From: Candidatus Methylomirabilis sp.
Lineage (GTDB): Bacteria > DYJV01
Direction of reading: 5' to 3'
Length of the DNA: 15,669 bases
Assembly: GCA_020722945.1 (NCBI GenBank)
Contig: DYJV01000045.1
Span: forward strand, 1-15,669
Shown here: positions 1-7,963 of the stretch, one piece after another
How positions within the stretch are numbered: position 1 is the stretch's first letter
How the letters are laid out: every line of letters starts with the position of its first letter
The notes under the pieces: generated by a model
What the model saw: only the letters and a program-made list of their open reading frames with translations
Databases searched by the model: none
What the model was told of the DNA's origin: nothing
Translations under genes and position numbers: made by a program

Positions 1-113
1 GACCACCCCGTCACCTGACGGTGCCACCCCTTGAGTAGAGGGGAATTGAAAAAATAACCACCCCGTCAATATTATAGTTTTTTTAAAAATTCCCCTCATC
101 AATGAGGAGGAAT
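1..113. repeat. GC-rich palindromic repeat cluster (REP-like)
   Basis: Two direct copies of ACCACCCCGTCA (2-13 and 57-68) occur with three inverted repeats. CCGTC/GACGG (8-12 with 17-21) has a 4-base loop. CCCCT/AGGGG (27-31 with 39-43) has a 7-base loop. A longer stem pairs 89-99 with 102-113 and has one bulged A at 108. GGGAAT-type ends flank the palindromes. The block is far richer in GC than the surrounding DNA, contains no plausible gene, and probably continues left of the window. It looks like a dispersed palindromic (REP/MITE-like) element, with one fairly intact copy and one decayed or inverted copy. Whether it is repeated elsewhere in the genome cannot be seen here. Confidence 0.6.
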
Positions 114-277
114 GTAAAAATATCAAAGTTTTTACTTGAAATATCTTATTAAATCTCTTATAACCTCTAATTAAAAAATTTTACTTTCTAATCATTATTG
201 ATATATCTTTACAATATTAAAGTGATTTAGAAAAGTAGTAGCTAACATTTTCTATTTTTTAGCTTTCTCTATAAAAG

Positions 278-283
278 TATAAT
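278..283 (+). promoter_or_regulatory. candidate -10 element upstream of NAD kinase
   Basis: A perfect TATAAT lies about 30 bases before the NAD kinase ATG. At the expected distance upstream there is only a T-run (255-261), with no good TTGACA match, so the promoter is weakly supported. The rest of 114-313 is AT-rich DNA with no recognisable gene or RNA. The gene has its own ribosome binding site, AAAGGA at 302-307, six bases before the ATG. Confidence 0.3.
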
Positions 284-313
284 ATTAAAGCATACACCTA
301 TAAAGGAATATTA

Positions 314-1180
314 ATGAACAACCTCAAATTCAGTAATATTGGAATATTTGTAAAATCTGGTCACACTATTGCTAAAGACATCGCTGATAATCTTGCAAAA
401 TGGCTGATTGATAAAGAGGCTCGAGTTTATTCTGATACAGACCTCTCTCCACATCCAAAAATTTCTACTCTTTCAAGAAAAGATATAGCAGAAAATATAA
501 ACCTTGCAATTGTGCTTGGGGGAGATGGGACATTTTTGTCAGTTGCAAGGCTCATTACAAACAGTAAAATCCCTATCATAGGTATAAACCTTGGAAATCT
601 TGGTTTCCTTACAGAGGTTACACTTGATGAAATGTATCTGACACTTGATGATATTTTTAGAGGTGATTATACGATTGATGAAAGGATGATGCTCTCTATA
701 TCTATCTTCCGAGATAGCAAAAAAATGAATGAATATAGTGTTCTAAACGATATTGTTGTCAATAAAGGGGCACTTGCAAGGATTGTTTCACTACAGATAT
801 CGATTAACGAGAAGTATGTAACAACTTTTAGATCTGATGGCTTGATAACATCTACCCCCACAGGTTCCACTGCATATTCATTATCAGCAGGTGGTCCAAT
901 ACTTTATCCTAATCTAAATTCTATCATTATTACACCTATATGTCCTCACACACTTACACATCGTCCAATAGTAGTTTCGGGTGACAGTCTTATAGAGGTA
1001 AAGATGATATCAGCTGAAAGTGATGTTTTTATAACACTTGATGGGCAGATAGGATTTCCATTAAAAAATAGTGACACTCTTATTATAAAAAAATCGGACA
1101 AAAAAACTTTTATAATCAACTCCAGTAGAAAAGATTACTTCCAGATCCTTAGAAACAAACTAAAATGGGGACTTATCTAA
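314..1180 (+). CDS. nadK: NAD kinase (ATP-NAD kinase)
   Basis: NAD kinase phosphorylates NAD+ to NADP+ in the cytoplasm and is the only de novo source of NADP. The 288-residue length is normal for the bacterial family. The family hallmarks are all visible: the GGDGT motif (G69-G70-D71-G72-T73) in the ATP/NAD site, INLGNLGFLTE at about 91-101, the LND motif near 144-146 and the glycine-rich TPTGSTAYSLSAGGP stretch at 181-195. The ATG at 314 follows AAAGGA at a good distance. The TAA stop directly abuts the recN ATG, so the two are almost certainly co-transcribed and translationally coupled; nadK-recN adjacency is common across bacteria. Identification is secure. Confidence 0.97.
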   Translation: MNNLKFSNIGIFVKSGHTIAKDIADNLAKWLIDKEARVYSDTDLSPHPKISTLSRKDIAENINLAIVLGGDGTFLSVARLITNSKIPIIGINLGNLGFLTEVTLDEMYLTLDDIFRGDYTIDERMMLSISIFRDSKKMNEYSVLNDIVVNKGALARIVSLQISINEKYVTTFRSDGLITSTPTGSTAYSLSAGGPILYPNLNSIIITPICPHTLTHRPIVVSGDSLIEVKMISAESDVFITLDGQIGFPLKNSDTLIIKKSDKKTFIINSSRKDYFQILRNKLKWGLI

Positions 1181-2803
1181 ATGCTTTTATCGCTTCAAAT
1201 ATCCAATCTTGCAATAATAGAGAGTATGGATATAGATTTTGATAAAGGACTTAATATCATCACAGGTGAGACAGGTTCAGGTAAAAGTATTTTATTAAAT
1301 TCAATACTGCTACTACTTGGCAAAAAAGTTAATCCAAAAGAGATAGTAAGATTTGGAGCAGAAAAGGGTGAAGTTGTTGCGATTTTGAGTCAAAATGAAG
1401 ATGATGAGCTTTTAGTTAGAAGAGAGATATACTCTGATGGTAAAAATAAAATCTATCTCAACAACAAACTTTCAACTATTTCTGAAGTAAAAGATATCCT
1501 CAGGAATTTTATTGAATTTTCAGCTCAAAACGAAAATCAGCTCCTTTTTGATAAAAAGAAGCAGCTTGAACTCCTTGATACATTTGGTGGATTAAACCAA
1601 GATTTGGATAATTACAGAGATGTTTTTACCCAATATAGAGATATTTTATCACAAATAGATAGTTACAATAGTAGAAGTAGGGAGTTGAGTGAACGAGCTG
1701 ACCTTATCAGATTTCAATATGAACAGCTATCAAATGCAAATTTAGATGATCCTTATGAAGATGAAAAGATAAAGAGGGATATAGAAATAGCTGAAAATTA
1801 TGAGAAAATTAAAAATGTTCTTAAAAATAGCTATAATGAGATAAATGGAAGTGAAAGAGCAATTTTAAAAAGAATCATTAACCTTAAAAATCAATTTAAT
1901 GAAGTATCAGAACTTAAAGAAACATTCAAAGAAATTGCCAAACTACTTGATGAAGTAGCCATAAATCTTGATGAAGCCTCCAAAATAATAGTTTCTGAAG
2001 GTAGTATAGATGAAGAGCATCTTTCTATCGACAAACTTTACCATAGAGCAGACCTTCTAAAAAGCCTAAAGAAAAGATTTAACAAACAATCATTGTCTGA
2101 CTTGATACTTTTGAGGGACAAATTATCCAACGATATCAAATCTATAGACAATGTGTCTATAGATATTGAAGAGTTGAATGCAAAAAAATCTGATAAAGAG
2201 CAATCTCTTACTCTTCTGTCTGAAAAGTTAAGGAGAGAGAGACTAAAGACAAAAGACCTTCTTGAAGATGCACTCAAAAGTTATCTTGCAGAATTAAAGA
2301 TGGAGAAAGTAGATTTTTCTATAATATTTAGACAACTTGAAGATTTTACCCCCTCTGGTAGGGACGAAATAGAATTTACAATTTCACCAAATGCTGGTGA
2401 GCCTCTAAAATCTCTTGAAAAAATTGCATCAGGTGGAGAGTTGTCAAGAATAATGCTTGCAATAAAGGGTATTTTTTCAGATTATCTCTCGATACCTGTT
2501 TTGATATTTGATGAAGTTGATTCTGGGACAGGTGGAGAGACAGCATTTGCAATAGGTAAGAAGCTGAAGAAGATATCAGAGAAACATCAAGTTATAGCAA
2601 TAACACATTTACCTCAAGTGGCTGCATTTTCAAATGTTCATTTTAAAATAGCAAAGAGAAATATTGATGGCAGGGTTGTAAGTGAGATAAAAAAATTATC
2701 AGAGTCTGATAAAGTCAATGAGATAGCAAGGATGATCTCCGGCAATCAGGTAACTGATATATCAATAAAAAGTGCAAAAGAGATGATCCAAAATGCAGTA
2801 TGA
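1181..2803 (+). CDS. recN: DNA repair protein RecN (SMC-like ATPase)
   Basis: RecN is an SMC-like ATPase that helps repair DNA double-strand breaks by recombination. The 540 residues are close to the usual length (about 550-560). Walker A is GETGSGKS at 29-36. The middle (about 150-370) is charged and heptad-rich, as expected for the coiled coil. The ABC signature ASGGELSR is at 416-423 and Walker B, LIFDEVDSGTGG, at 441-452. The switch motif ITHLPQVAA is at 474-482, and the C-terminal region ends with the family-typical NEIARMISG. The ATG directly follows the nadK stop; GGGGA at 1167-1171, inside nadK, can serve as Shine-Dalgarno. All ATPase motifs are intact. Confidence 0.97.
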   Translation: MLLSLQISNLAIIESMDIDFDKGLNIITGETGSGKSILLNSILLLLGKKVNPKEIVRFGAEKGEVVAILSQNEDDELLVRREIYSDGKNKIYLNNKLSTISEVKDILRNFIEFSAQNENQLLFDKKKQLELLDTFGGLNQDLDNYRDVFTQYRDILSQIDSYNSRSRELSERADLIRFQYEQLSNANLDDPYEDEKIKRDIEIAENYEKIKNVLKNSYNEINGSERAILKRIINLKNQFNEVSELKETFKEIAKLLDEVAINLDEASKIIVSEGSIDEEHLSIDKLYHRADLLKSLKKRFNKQSLSDLILLRDKLSNDIKSIDNVSIDIEELNAKKSDKEQSLTLLSEKLRRERLKTKDLLEDALKSYLAELKMEKVDFSIIFRQLEDFTPSGRDEIEFTISPNAGEPLKSLEKIASGGELSRIMLAIKGIFSDYLSIPVLIFDEVDSGTGGETAFAIGKKLKKISEKHQVIAITHLPQVAAFSNVHFKIAKRNIDGRVVSEIKKLSESDKVNEIARMISGNQVTDISIKSAKEMIQNAV

Positions 2804-2815
2804 TAGGGGAGAAGT

Positions 2816-3265
2816 ATGATAAGAACTGCGAATGTTGAAGATGTAAAGGAGATTTATAATATGCTCAAATATTACAGTGAAAAGGGGCTACTCCTTTTAA
2901 GAACATTGAGCAATATTTACGATAATATCAGAGATTTTAAACTTTTTGAAGATAATGGCAATATTGTAGGAATAGCGGCTATGCATATCTGTTGGGAGGA
3001 TTTTGGCGAGATTCGCTCCCTTTGTGTGAAAGAGGAGCATATGAAACGTGGGATTGGGCGTATGATAGTAGATGAATGCCTTAAAGATGCGAGAACACTT
3101 CATTTAAAAAAGGTATTTGCCCTTACATATCAAGTTGAATTTTTTCAGAAGCTTGGTTTTTATAAATTAAATAAGAAGATTCTCCCGCGTAAGGTGTGGG
3201 CTGAATGTGTAAACTGCCCTAAATTCCCAAACTGTGATGAAGTTGCAATGATGAAAGAGTTGTGA
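2816..3265 (+). CDS. argA: GNAT N-acetyltransferase, likely short-type N-acetylglutamate synthase
   Basis: This 149-residue single-domain GNAT acetyltransferase has the acetyl-CoA loop KRGIGR (77-82) after the EIRSLCV strand (65-71). The late part, VFALTYQVEFFQKLGF (100-115), is characteristic of short ArgA-like enzymes that lack the kinase-like domain of E. coli ArgA. Those make N-acetylglutamate from glutamate and acetyl-CoA, the first step of arginine synthesis. The C-terminal tail carries three cysteines, C131-x2-C134-x5-C140, followed by DE; I recall this pattern from the same subfamily. The gene starts 12 bases after recN with a strong AGGGGAGA site (about 2805-2812). No other arginine gene is present, so the substrate is inferred from family resemblance; another GNAT substrate is possible. 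Confidence 0.78.
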   Translation: MIRTANVEDVKEIYNMLKYYSEKGLLLLRTLSNIYDNIRDFKLFEDNGNIVGIAAMHICWEDFGEIRSLCVKEEHMKRGIGRMIVDECLKDARTLHLKKVFALTYQVEFFQKLGFYKLNKKILPRKVWAECVNCPKFPNCDEVAMMKEL

Positions 3266-3275
3266 CCATCTTACA

Positions 3276-4484
3276 ATGTCTGATAAGATATTAATTTTAC
3301 AACTTTCAAGATTAGGTGATATCCTCCAATCGACCCTTCTATTAAACTCTCTAAAATGTGGTGGCAATACAATATATCTTCTCGGTGATGAGAAAAATAT
3401 CGAAATAGCAAAAGAGATAGAGTTAATAGACCACTTTATTCCATTAGAGATAAACACTCTTCTCTCTTCTATCAAAAAAGATGAGCTAACAGCATGTTTT
3501 GACTCGATAGATGATTTTATAAAAGTAATTGACAGTAATAATTTTAAATATATTGTGAATCTTAATCATTCAGATATAAATTTTTACATATCAAGTTTGA
3601 TAAAATCAGAGGTTAAAAGAGGTTTTAAAATTGAAAATAGTAACTTTATAAATTTTATATATGAACAGATAAAAGATCGTAAGAGTAACAGATTCAATCT
3701 CGTTGATATATTTAACTTCTTTTCAGACAACCCTATAAGATCAAGAAATCTCTTTATCAATAGGAATTTTACCTCAAAAAATATTGAATTTATAAATAAG
3801 ATATCTAAAAATAGGAAAAACCTTGTTTTTCATCTTGGAGCAGGTCATAAGTTGAGGGAGTGGGGTGTTTCAAATTTTGCAAAACTTGGAAATCTTATCT
3901 TAAAAAATTTTGATTACAATATAATTTTAACAGGGAGTAAAGGTGAAAAAAGTCTTGCAAAAGCTTTTACTCTTGAAATAGAGGATGATTTTAAAGATAA
4001 AATTATCAACCTTACTGGGAAAACTGATATCCCTTTATTGAAAGCAGTTTTGGCAAAAAGTGAGATTGTTTTCTCAACTGATACAGGAGTGATGCACCTT
4101 GCGGCAGCAACTCTTACCAAAAATATATCGATTTTTTACGGTTCAGCGTTTGTTTATGAGACAGCCCCTTACAACGAAGATTCAATTATAATATCGCCCA
4201 ATATCTTCTGTTATCCATGTCTTGAAGGCGAACAACAGTGTAAAAATATAGATTGTAAAAGATTAGTTACCCCTGAAGATATAATGCAGCTATTCTTATT
4301 TAAAATTAATTTGATTGATTATTTAGAATTGATAAAATATTTTAAACAAAGGTTAGATATAACGGTTTACACACCATATTTTGATGAATATGGGATATGT
4401 TATCAAAATATTATAGAGGATAACCGAGAAGATAACTACAAAAAAAGGAGAAGAGGATTTGAATTATGTATGAGAAAAATATAA
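3276..4484 (+). CDS. glycosyltransferase family 9 (heptosyltransferase-like) protein
   Basis: This 402-residue protein resembles ADP-heptose:LPS heptosyltransferases (GT9, GT-B fold). The N-terminus KILILQLSRLGDILQST (4-20) is the standard GT9 opening. The donor-binding half begins with VFHLGAGHKLREWGVSNFAKL (184-204) and includes FSTDTGVMHLAAA (266-278), the conserved D-x-G-x-x-H-x-A-A motif. A cysteine-bearing segment follows (C312, C315, C322, C327). The last 60 or so residues are highly charged and poorly conserved in appearance. The ATG at 3276 is 10 bases after the acetyltransferase stop, with no clear Shine-Dalgarno. The 3' end overlaps the next glycosyltransferase gene by 19 bases, which suggests coupled synthesis and a shared pathway. 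Acceptor and donor sugars are unknown; LPS core is the default guess, but a protein-glycosylation role is possible. Confidence 0.85.
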   Translation: MSDKILILQLSRLGDILQSTLLLNSLKCGGNTIYLLGDEKNIEIAKEIELIDHFIPLEINTLLSSIKKDELTACFDSIDDFIKVIDSNNFKYIVNLNHSDINFYISSLIKSEVKRGFKIENSNFINFIYEQIKDRKSNRFNLVDIFNFFSDNPIRSRNLFINRNFTSKNIEFINKISKNRKNLVFHLGAGHKLREWGVSNFAKLGNLILKNFDYNIILTGSKGEKSLAKAFTLEIEDDFKDKIINLTGKTDIPLLKAVLAKSEIVFSTDTGVMHLAAATLTKNISIFYGSAFVYETAPYNEDSIIISPNIFCYPCLEGEQQCKNIDCKRLVTPEDIMQLFLFKINLIDYLELIKYFKQRLDITVYTPYFDEYGICYQNIIEDNREDNYKKRRRGFELCMRKI

Positions 4485-6139
4485 AATATCTCAACGATAA
4501 ATTCCCCCTGATCTACAACAAACTTGAAAAAACAGAGATATCTATAGGTTACGAGCAGGTTGGGGAGACACTCAAAGTAGGTAAATTATCACTCTTTTCA
4601 AAATATGACCCTGTTAGAGAAGCTCAAATTATCTTTCAAAAGTGGTTAGATGAGAATCAACCTGTAAATTTTTCATCAATTATGAACATTGTTGGAGTGT
4701 CAAACCCTTATTTGATAAAAAATTTCATACTCAAATTTAAAACAAACCTAATCATCTCAAATTATCAACTCTTTAAAATACTCCTGAATTATTACGATTT
4801 TACAGATATTTTTCAGAAGGTTTTTCTGATTTCAGATTGTGAGAGACCTAATATATATGATGGTTACAAATACATTATCAAATCTGATTTGAAACTTTTT
4901 CCCGAAATTTCTCAAGTAGGTATTGAGAGTTCCTCATTTGATAATCCAAAAATATTAATAGTGAAACCTTTTTATGGTGGGTCACTCCCGATAATAAACT
5001 ATCTTGAAATGAATTTGAAAAAGAATGGTTTAAATTATAGAAGTATAGATTCTGACCTCTCTTTTTCTACTTTTAATCTAATCACAAATACACTCACCAA
5101 TAATAATTCAATATCAGAGATGCGGGTAATGCTTGCTGATTTTGTATCAAAGCTTACCTACTTTACAATAGAGGAGTTTAAACCTGATATTATAATTGCA
5201 GTAGCACAAGCCCCTTTAAATCAGAAGCTACTTCAGTATGCAAAGGAGAAGGGGATAGTAACTGCTTTCTGGTTTGTTGAAGATTATAAGCTTTTTACAT
5301 ATTGGAAATATTTTGCTCCACTATACGACTACTACTTTGTAATACAGAAGGGGGATTTTATTAAAGAGTTAAAAGATATAGGTCAGAAAAATCCTTTCTA
5401 TCTTCCATTAGCTTGCGAACCATCTATTCACAGACCTTTGGAGCTTTCGATAGATGATATAAAAAAATATGCCTCTGGAGTATCATTTGTTGGAGCAGGC
5501 TACTACAATAGAAGAAAATTTTTTCAGAAATTTATAAATTACGATTTTAAAATATGGGGTTCAGACTGGGACGGTGAGAGTGCACTTAAAAGTTATATTC
5601 AAGAAGGGGGTAGGCGAGTTTCAACAGAGGAGAGTGTAAAGATATTTAATGCTTCTTTAATAAATTTAAATTTACACTCATCCACTTACTATGAGGGGAT
5701 AGACCCTGAAGGTGATTTTGTCAATCCGAGGACATTTGAGATAGCTGCTTGTAACTCCTACCAATTAGTTGATAAAAGGAGACTTATGAGTGAACATTTT
5801 GCTGCTGATGAAATTTTATCATTCTCCACTGAATCAGAGTTAAAAAAAATGATCAATTCTATTTTAAATGATAATCAAATTTATAAAGATGTAAGAGAAC
5901 GCTCATATAAAAGGGTAATTGCTGAACATACTTATCAAAACAGATTAGAACAAATTGCTCAAATAATAGGGTTTAAAGTAAAAGGTGTGAGTTATCCTGA
6001 AAATAGCAAGGAGTTTTATATCTCAAAGTATAAAAACCTAAAAGAGATAGCTGAAGCTATAAAAAGTAAAAAAGATGTTTCAAGAACAGAGGTCATTTTT
6101 TTAATGATGCGAGCATTAGAAGAAACTTATCTTAAATAA
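4466..6139 (+). CDS. CgeB-like GT-B glycosyltransferase
   Basis: This 557-residue cytoplasmic glycosyltransferase resembles the CgeB / Glyco_trans_1_2 family. The C-terminal half has the family landmarks LPLACEPSIHRPLEL (313-327), VSFVGAGYYNRRKFF (339-353), IWGSDWD (363-369), NPRTFEIAAC (420-429) and a closing helix ERSYKRVIAEHTYQNRL (478-494). A central Rossmann-like part starts near 162 (KILIVKPFYGGS). The first 150 residues are a separate region with LFSKYDPVREAQ (43-54), a motif that reminds me of Maf/DUF115 motility-associated glycosyltransferases. The ATG at 4466 is preceded by AAGGAG (4445-4450) and GAGGA (4453-4457), inside the end of the GT9 gene. Donor and acceptor cannot be read from sequence; flagellin, S-layer or LPS modification are all possible. 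Confidence 0.8.
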   Translation: MYEKNIKYLNDKFPLIYNKLEKTEISIGYEQVGETLKVGKLSLFSKYDPVREAQIIFQKWLDENQPVNFSSIMNIVGVSNPYLIKNFILKFKTNLIISNYQLFKILLNYYDFTDIFQKVFLISDCERPNIYDGYKYIIKSDLKLFPEISQVGIESSSFDNPKILIVKPFYGGSLPIINYLEMNLKKNGLNYRSIDSDLSFSTFNLITNTLTNNNSISEMRVMLADFVSKLTYFTIEEFKPDIIIAVAQAPLNQKLLQYAKEKGIVTAFWFVEDYKLFTYWKYFAPLYDYYFVIQKGDFIKELKDIGQKNPFYLPLACEPSIHRPLELSIDDIKKYASGVSFVGAGYYNRRKFFQKFINYDFKIWGSDWDGESALKSYIQEGGRRVSTEESVKIFNASLINLNLHSSTYYEGIDPEGDFVNPRTFEIAACNSYQLVDKRRLMSEHFAADEILSFSTESELKKMINSILNDNQIYKDVRERSYKRVIAEHTYQNRLEQIAQIIGFKVKGVSYPENSKEFYISKYKNLKEIAEAIKSKKDVSRTEVIFLMMRALEETYLK

Positions 6140-6155
6140 CCGAAGTTATTTTTCA
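6134..6155 (+). terminator. weak terminator-like hairpin after the nadK operon
   Basis: AAATAAC (6134-6140) pairs with GTTATTT (6145-6151) around a CGAA tetraloop and runs into further T residues. The 7-bp stem is almost all A/T and overlaps the stop codon of the CgeB-like gene, so termination would be weak at best. It lies immediately before the promoter candidates of the next group. Confidence 0.3.
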
Positions 6156-6186
6156 AGTTGTCAAATTTTTTTTATAATGTTATAAA
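6150..6186 (+). promoter_or_regulatory. two overlapping sigma70-type promoter candidates
   Basis: TTGTCA (6158-6163) is followed after exactly 17 bases by TATAAA (6181-6186). A second pair is TTTTCA (6150-6155), 17 bases, then a perfect TATAAT (6173-6178). Either would start transcription shortly before the strong ribosome binding site AAAGGAGGT (6202-6210) of the hydrolase gene. This is the best promoter on the plus strand and marks the start of a second operon. Confidence 0.6.
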
Positions 6187-6215
6187 AAAAATGATATTAA
6201 TAAAGGAGGTTTGCT

Positions 6216-6920
6216 ATGCTCACAATAACTTACCATTCTCATTCATGTTTTACAATTACAAGTGATAAAGTCAAAATTCTCACTGACCCTTTTATTAAGG
6301 GGAATCCACTTGCAAAGATCAAACCTTCAGATTTGAAACCTGATCTTATTCTTGTATCTCATGGTCACGGTGATCATGTAGGTGATACTGTTGAGATTGC
6401 AAAGAGGAGTAAATGTAGAGTTATTGCACCTTATGAGCTGATAGTTTTTCTCCAAAGGGAGGGTGTCCCTGCTGATAATTGTCATGCTATGCACATTGGT
6501 GGTTCTTACAACTTTGATTTTGGAAGAATCAAACTTACACCAGCATTACACGGTTCAGCTTTTGTTTCCGACAAAGGGACAATATACACAGGTAATCCTT
6601 GTGGCTACTTAATAACATTAGAGGGACAGACAATCTACTTTGCAGGTGATACAGGTTTATCATCTGATATGAAATTGACAGGGGAGAACAACAAGATAAA
6701 AGCAGCACTACTTCCGATAGGTGGTAATTTTACTATGGATATTGAAGATGCTGTAAAAGCTTCTGATCTTCTTGATTGTGAGATTGCAATTCCTATGCAT
6801 TACAATACATTTGATGTTATCAAGCAAGATCCATATATGCTTATAAAAGCACTTGAAGATGGGAAGCATAGAACAAAAGGAGTAGTTGTTGGAATTGAAG
6901 AAACTTTTATTCTGGAATAA
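6216..6920 (+). CDS. UPF0173 family metal-dependent hydrolase (metallo-beta-lactamase fold)
   Basis: This 234-residue protein of the UPF0173 (YtkL-like) family has a metallo-beta-lactamase fold. Visible metal-site features are HGHGDH (49-54), H112 in LHGSAF, D145 in AGDTG and H195 in PMHYNT; early YHSHSCF (6-12) and LTDPFIKGNP (22-31) are also family-typical. These ligands are intact, so an active binuclear hydrolase is expected, but the physiological substrate of the family is not established. The start is well supported by AAAGGAGGT five bases before the ATG and by a promoter just upstream. The 3' end overlaps the next gene. Confidence 0.93.
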   Translation: MLTITYHSHSCFTITSDKVKILTDPFIKGNPLAKIKPSDLKPDLILVSHGHGDHVGDTVEIAKRSKCRVIAPYELIVFLQREGVPADNCHAMHIGGSYNFDFGRIKLTPALHGSAFVSDKGTIYTGNPCGYLITLEGQTIYFAGDTGLSSDMKLTGENNKIKAALLPIGGNFTMDIEDAVKASDLLDCEIAIPMHYNTFDVIKQDPYMLIKALEDGKHRTKGVVVGIEETFILE

Positions 6921-7947
6921 GAGATCTCGCCCTAAAAAAATTTTTATAATAGGTAATTCATTTTTCTGTTTTGCAGTAGCCTATATCTTAAAGAAGAGGG
7001 GTATCGATTTTAAATTTATCTATAATGATACCGAAGATATAGCTTACTTTGGAGAGAATTTTTATATTCCTGTTGATGTTATGCAGGAGTTAGATCTGAG
7101 ATATGCTACTGATGATATAAGATTTACTTATTATAGTGATGGGATAAATTTCCCTGTCAGTAATTATCTCCCCTTTTTCAAAGAGAATTCACTTGCAATT
7201 TTTCAAAATCACTCTGAATTTGAAAAATTTGAAATATTTATGAACCAAAAGTTTACATTAAATACAAATTTCAAAAAATTTTTTGACCAAAATTTTACAA
7301 ATGAATTTAAAAATCTTCTCTACTCTATTCTCACATTTTACTTATCAGAGAACTTTGATAAACTTGGAGTTAGAGATATCCAAAATATTTTTAGAGATTT
7401 CTTCTCAGAACACATTTTAATGACAGAGGAGAGACAGCAGCTATTTATGCAGGAGTATATCAAAAACAACCATCTCATAAAACTTAACGACAAGCGTCAT
7501 CTCATTGTAAAAAACTCTACTATAATACTCCCTGATAAGATCGAGATATTTGACATACTCTTTACCGACAATCTTGCCTTCCTAAAACCTAAGTCTATCA
7601 TTGAGAAAGAGGAAAAAAATATTGAATTTAAAATCAAAAAAGATTATACTAACGAATATTTTCCTAAAGCAATGATTCTCTTTGACAACAGAGATTTTTT
7701 GGAGCTTAAAGATTATGGTGCAGATAATGAATTTAGATATTTTAATCTTTCAAAGGGTGATAATCTTGAATATATTTACACCTTCTTCAAAAATTACTTC
7801 CCTGAGCTTATAAATGAAGATATTTTTACTACTTCCGAAAATGTCTTTATCTACAAGAACTTCAAATTTGCTTCAGAGAAAATAGTTTTCCCTTTCTACT
7901 CAAAAATAAGGGAGATTTCAAAATTTATAGATAAATTGACAAAATAA
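6889..7947 (+). CDS. uncharacterised protein with N-terminal Rossmann-like fold
   Basis: I do not recognise a named family. Starts are non-ATG: tandem TTG codons at 6886 and 6889 follow AAGGAG (6877-6882). 6889 has the better spacing (6 bases), so it is used here (352 residues). The N-terminus KKIFIIGNSFFCFAVAYILKK, then RGIDFKFIYND, reads as a beta-alpha-beta dinucleotide-binding unit, but GxGxxG is degenerate (G-N-S-F-F-C). The acidic-plus-GG segment typical of FAD enzymes is replaced by an aromatic sequence. The rest is rich in Phe, Lys and Asn, with no signal peptide or membrane segment. The gene overlaps the hydrolase end by about 30 bases and precedes a TPR-like gene, so it is translated as part of this operon. 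A diverged flavoprotein-like (amine oxidase / UDP-galactopyranose mutase fold) protein is one possibility; it may lack enzyme activity. Confidence 0.8.
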   Translation: MELKKLLFWNKRSRPKKIFIIGNSFFCFAVAYILKKRGIDFKFIYNDTEDIAYFGENFYIPVDVMQELDLRYATDDIRFTYYSDGINFPVSNYLPFFKENSLAIFQNHSEFEKFEIFMNQKFTLNTNFKKFFDQNFTNEFKNLLYSILTFYLSENFDKLGVRDIQNIFRDFFSEHILMTEERQQLFMQEYIKNNHLIKLNDKRHLIVKNSTIILPDKIEIFDILFTDNLAFLKPKSIIEKEEKNIEFKIKKDYTNEYFPKAMILFDNRDFLELKDYGADNEFRYFNLSKGDNLEYIYTFFKNYFPELINEDIFTTSENVFIYKNFKFASEKIVFPFYSKIREISKFIDKLTK

Positions 7948-7963
7948 AAAATTAGGGGGATTT

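Noticed and set aside
2-68. Two 12-base direct repeats separated by 43 bases as a possible CRISPR remnant
   Set aside because: Only two short copies, the interval contains its own palindrome and matches the repeat unit rather than a spacer, and no cas gene is present.
198-226. TTGATA at 198-203 as a -35 box for nadK
   Set aside because: No -10 match at 16-18 bases downstream; the TATAAT at 278 is too far away to pair with it.
3167-3475. Open frame of about 100 codons on the minus strand across the argA-like/GT9 junction
   Set aside because: Both plus-strand genes carry clear family motifs there; the antisense frame is a compositional shadow.
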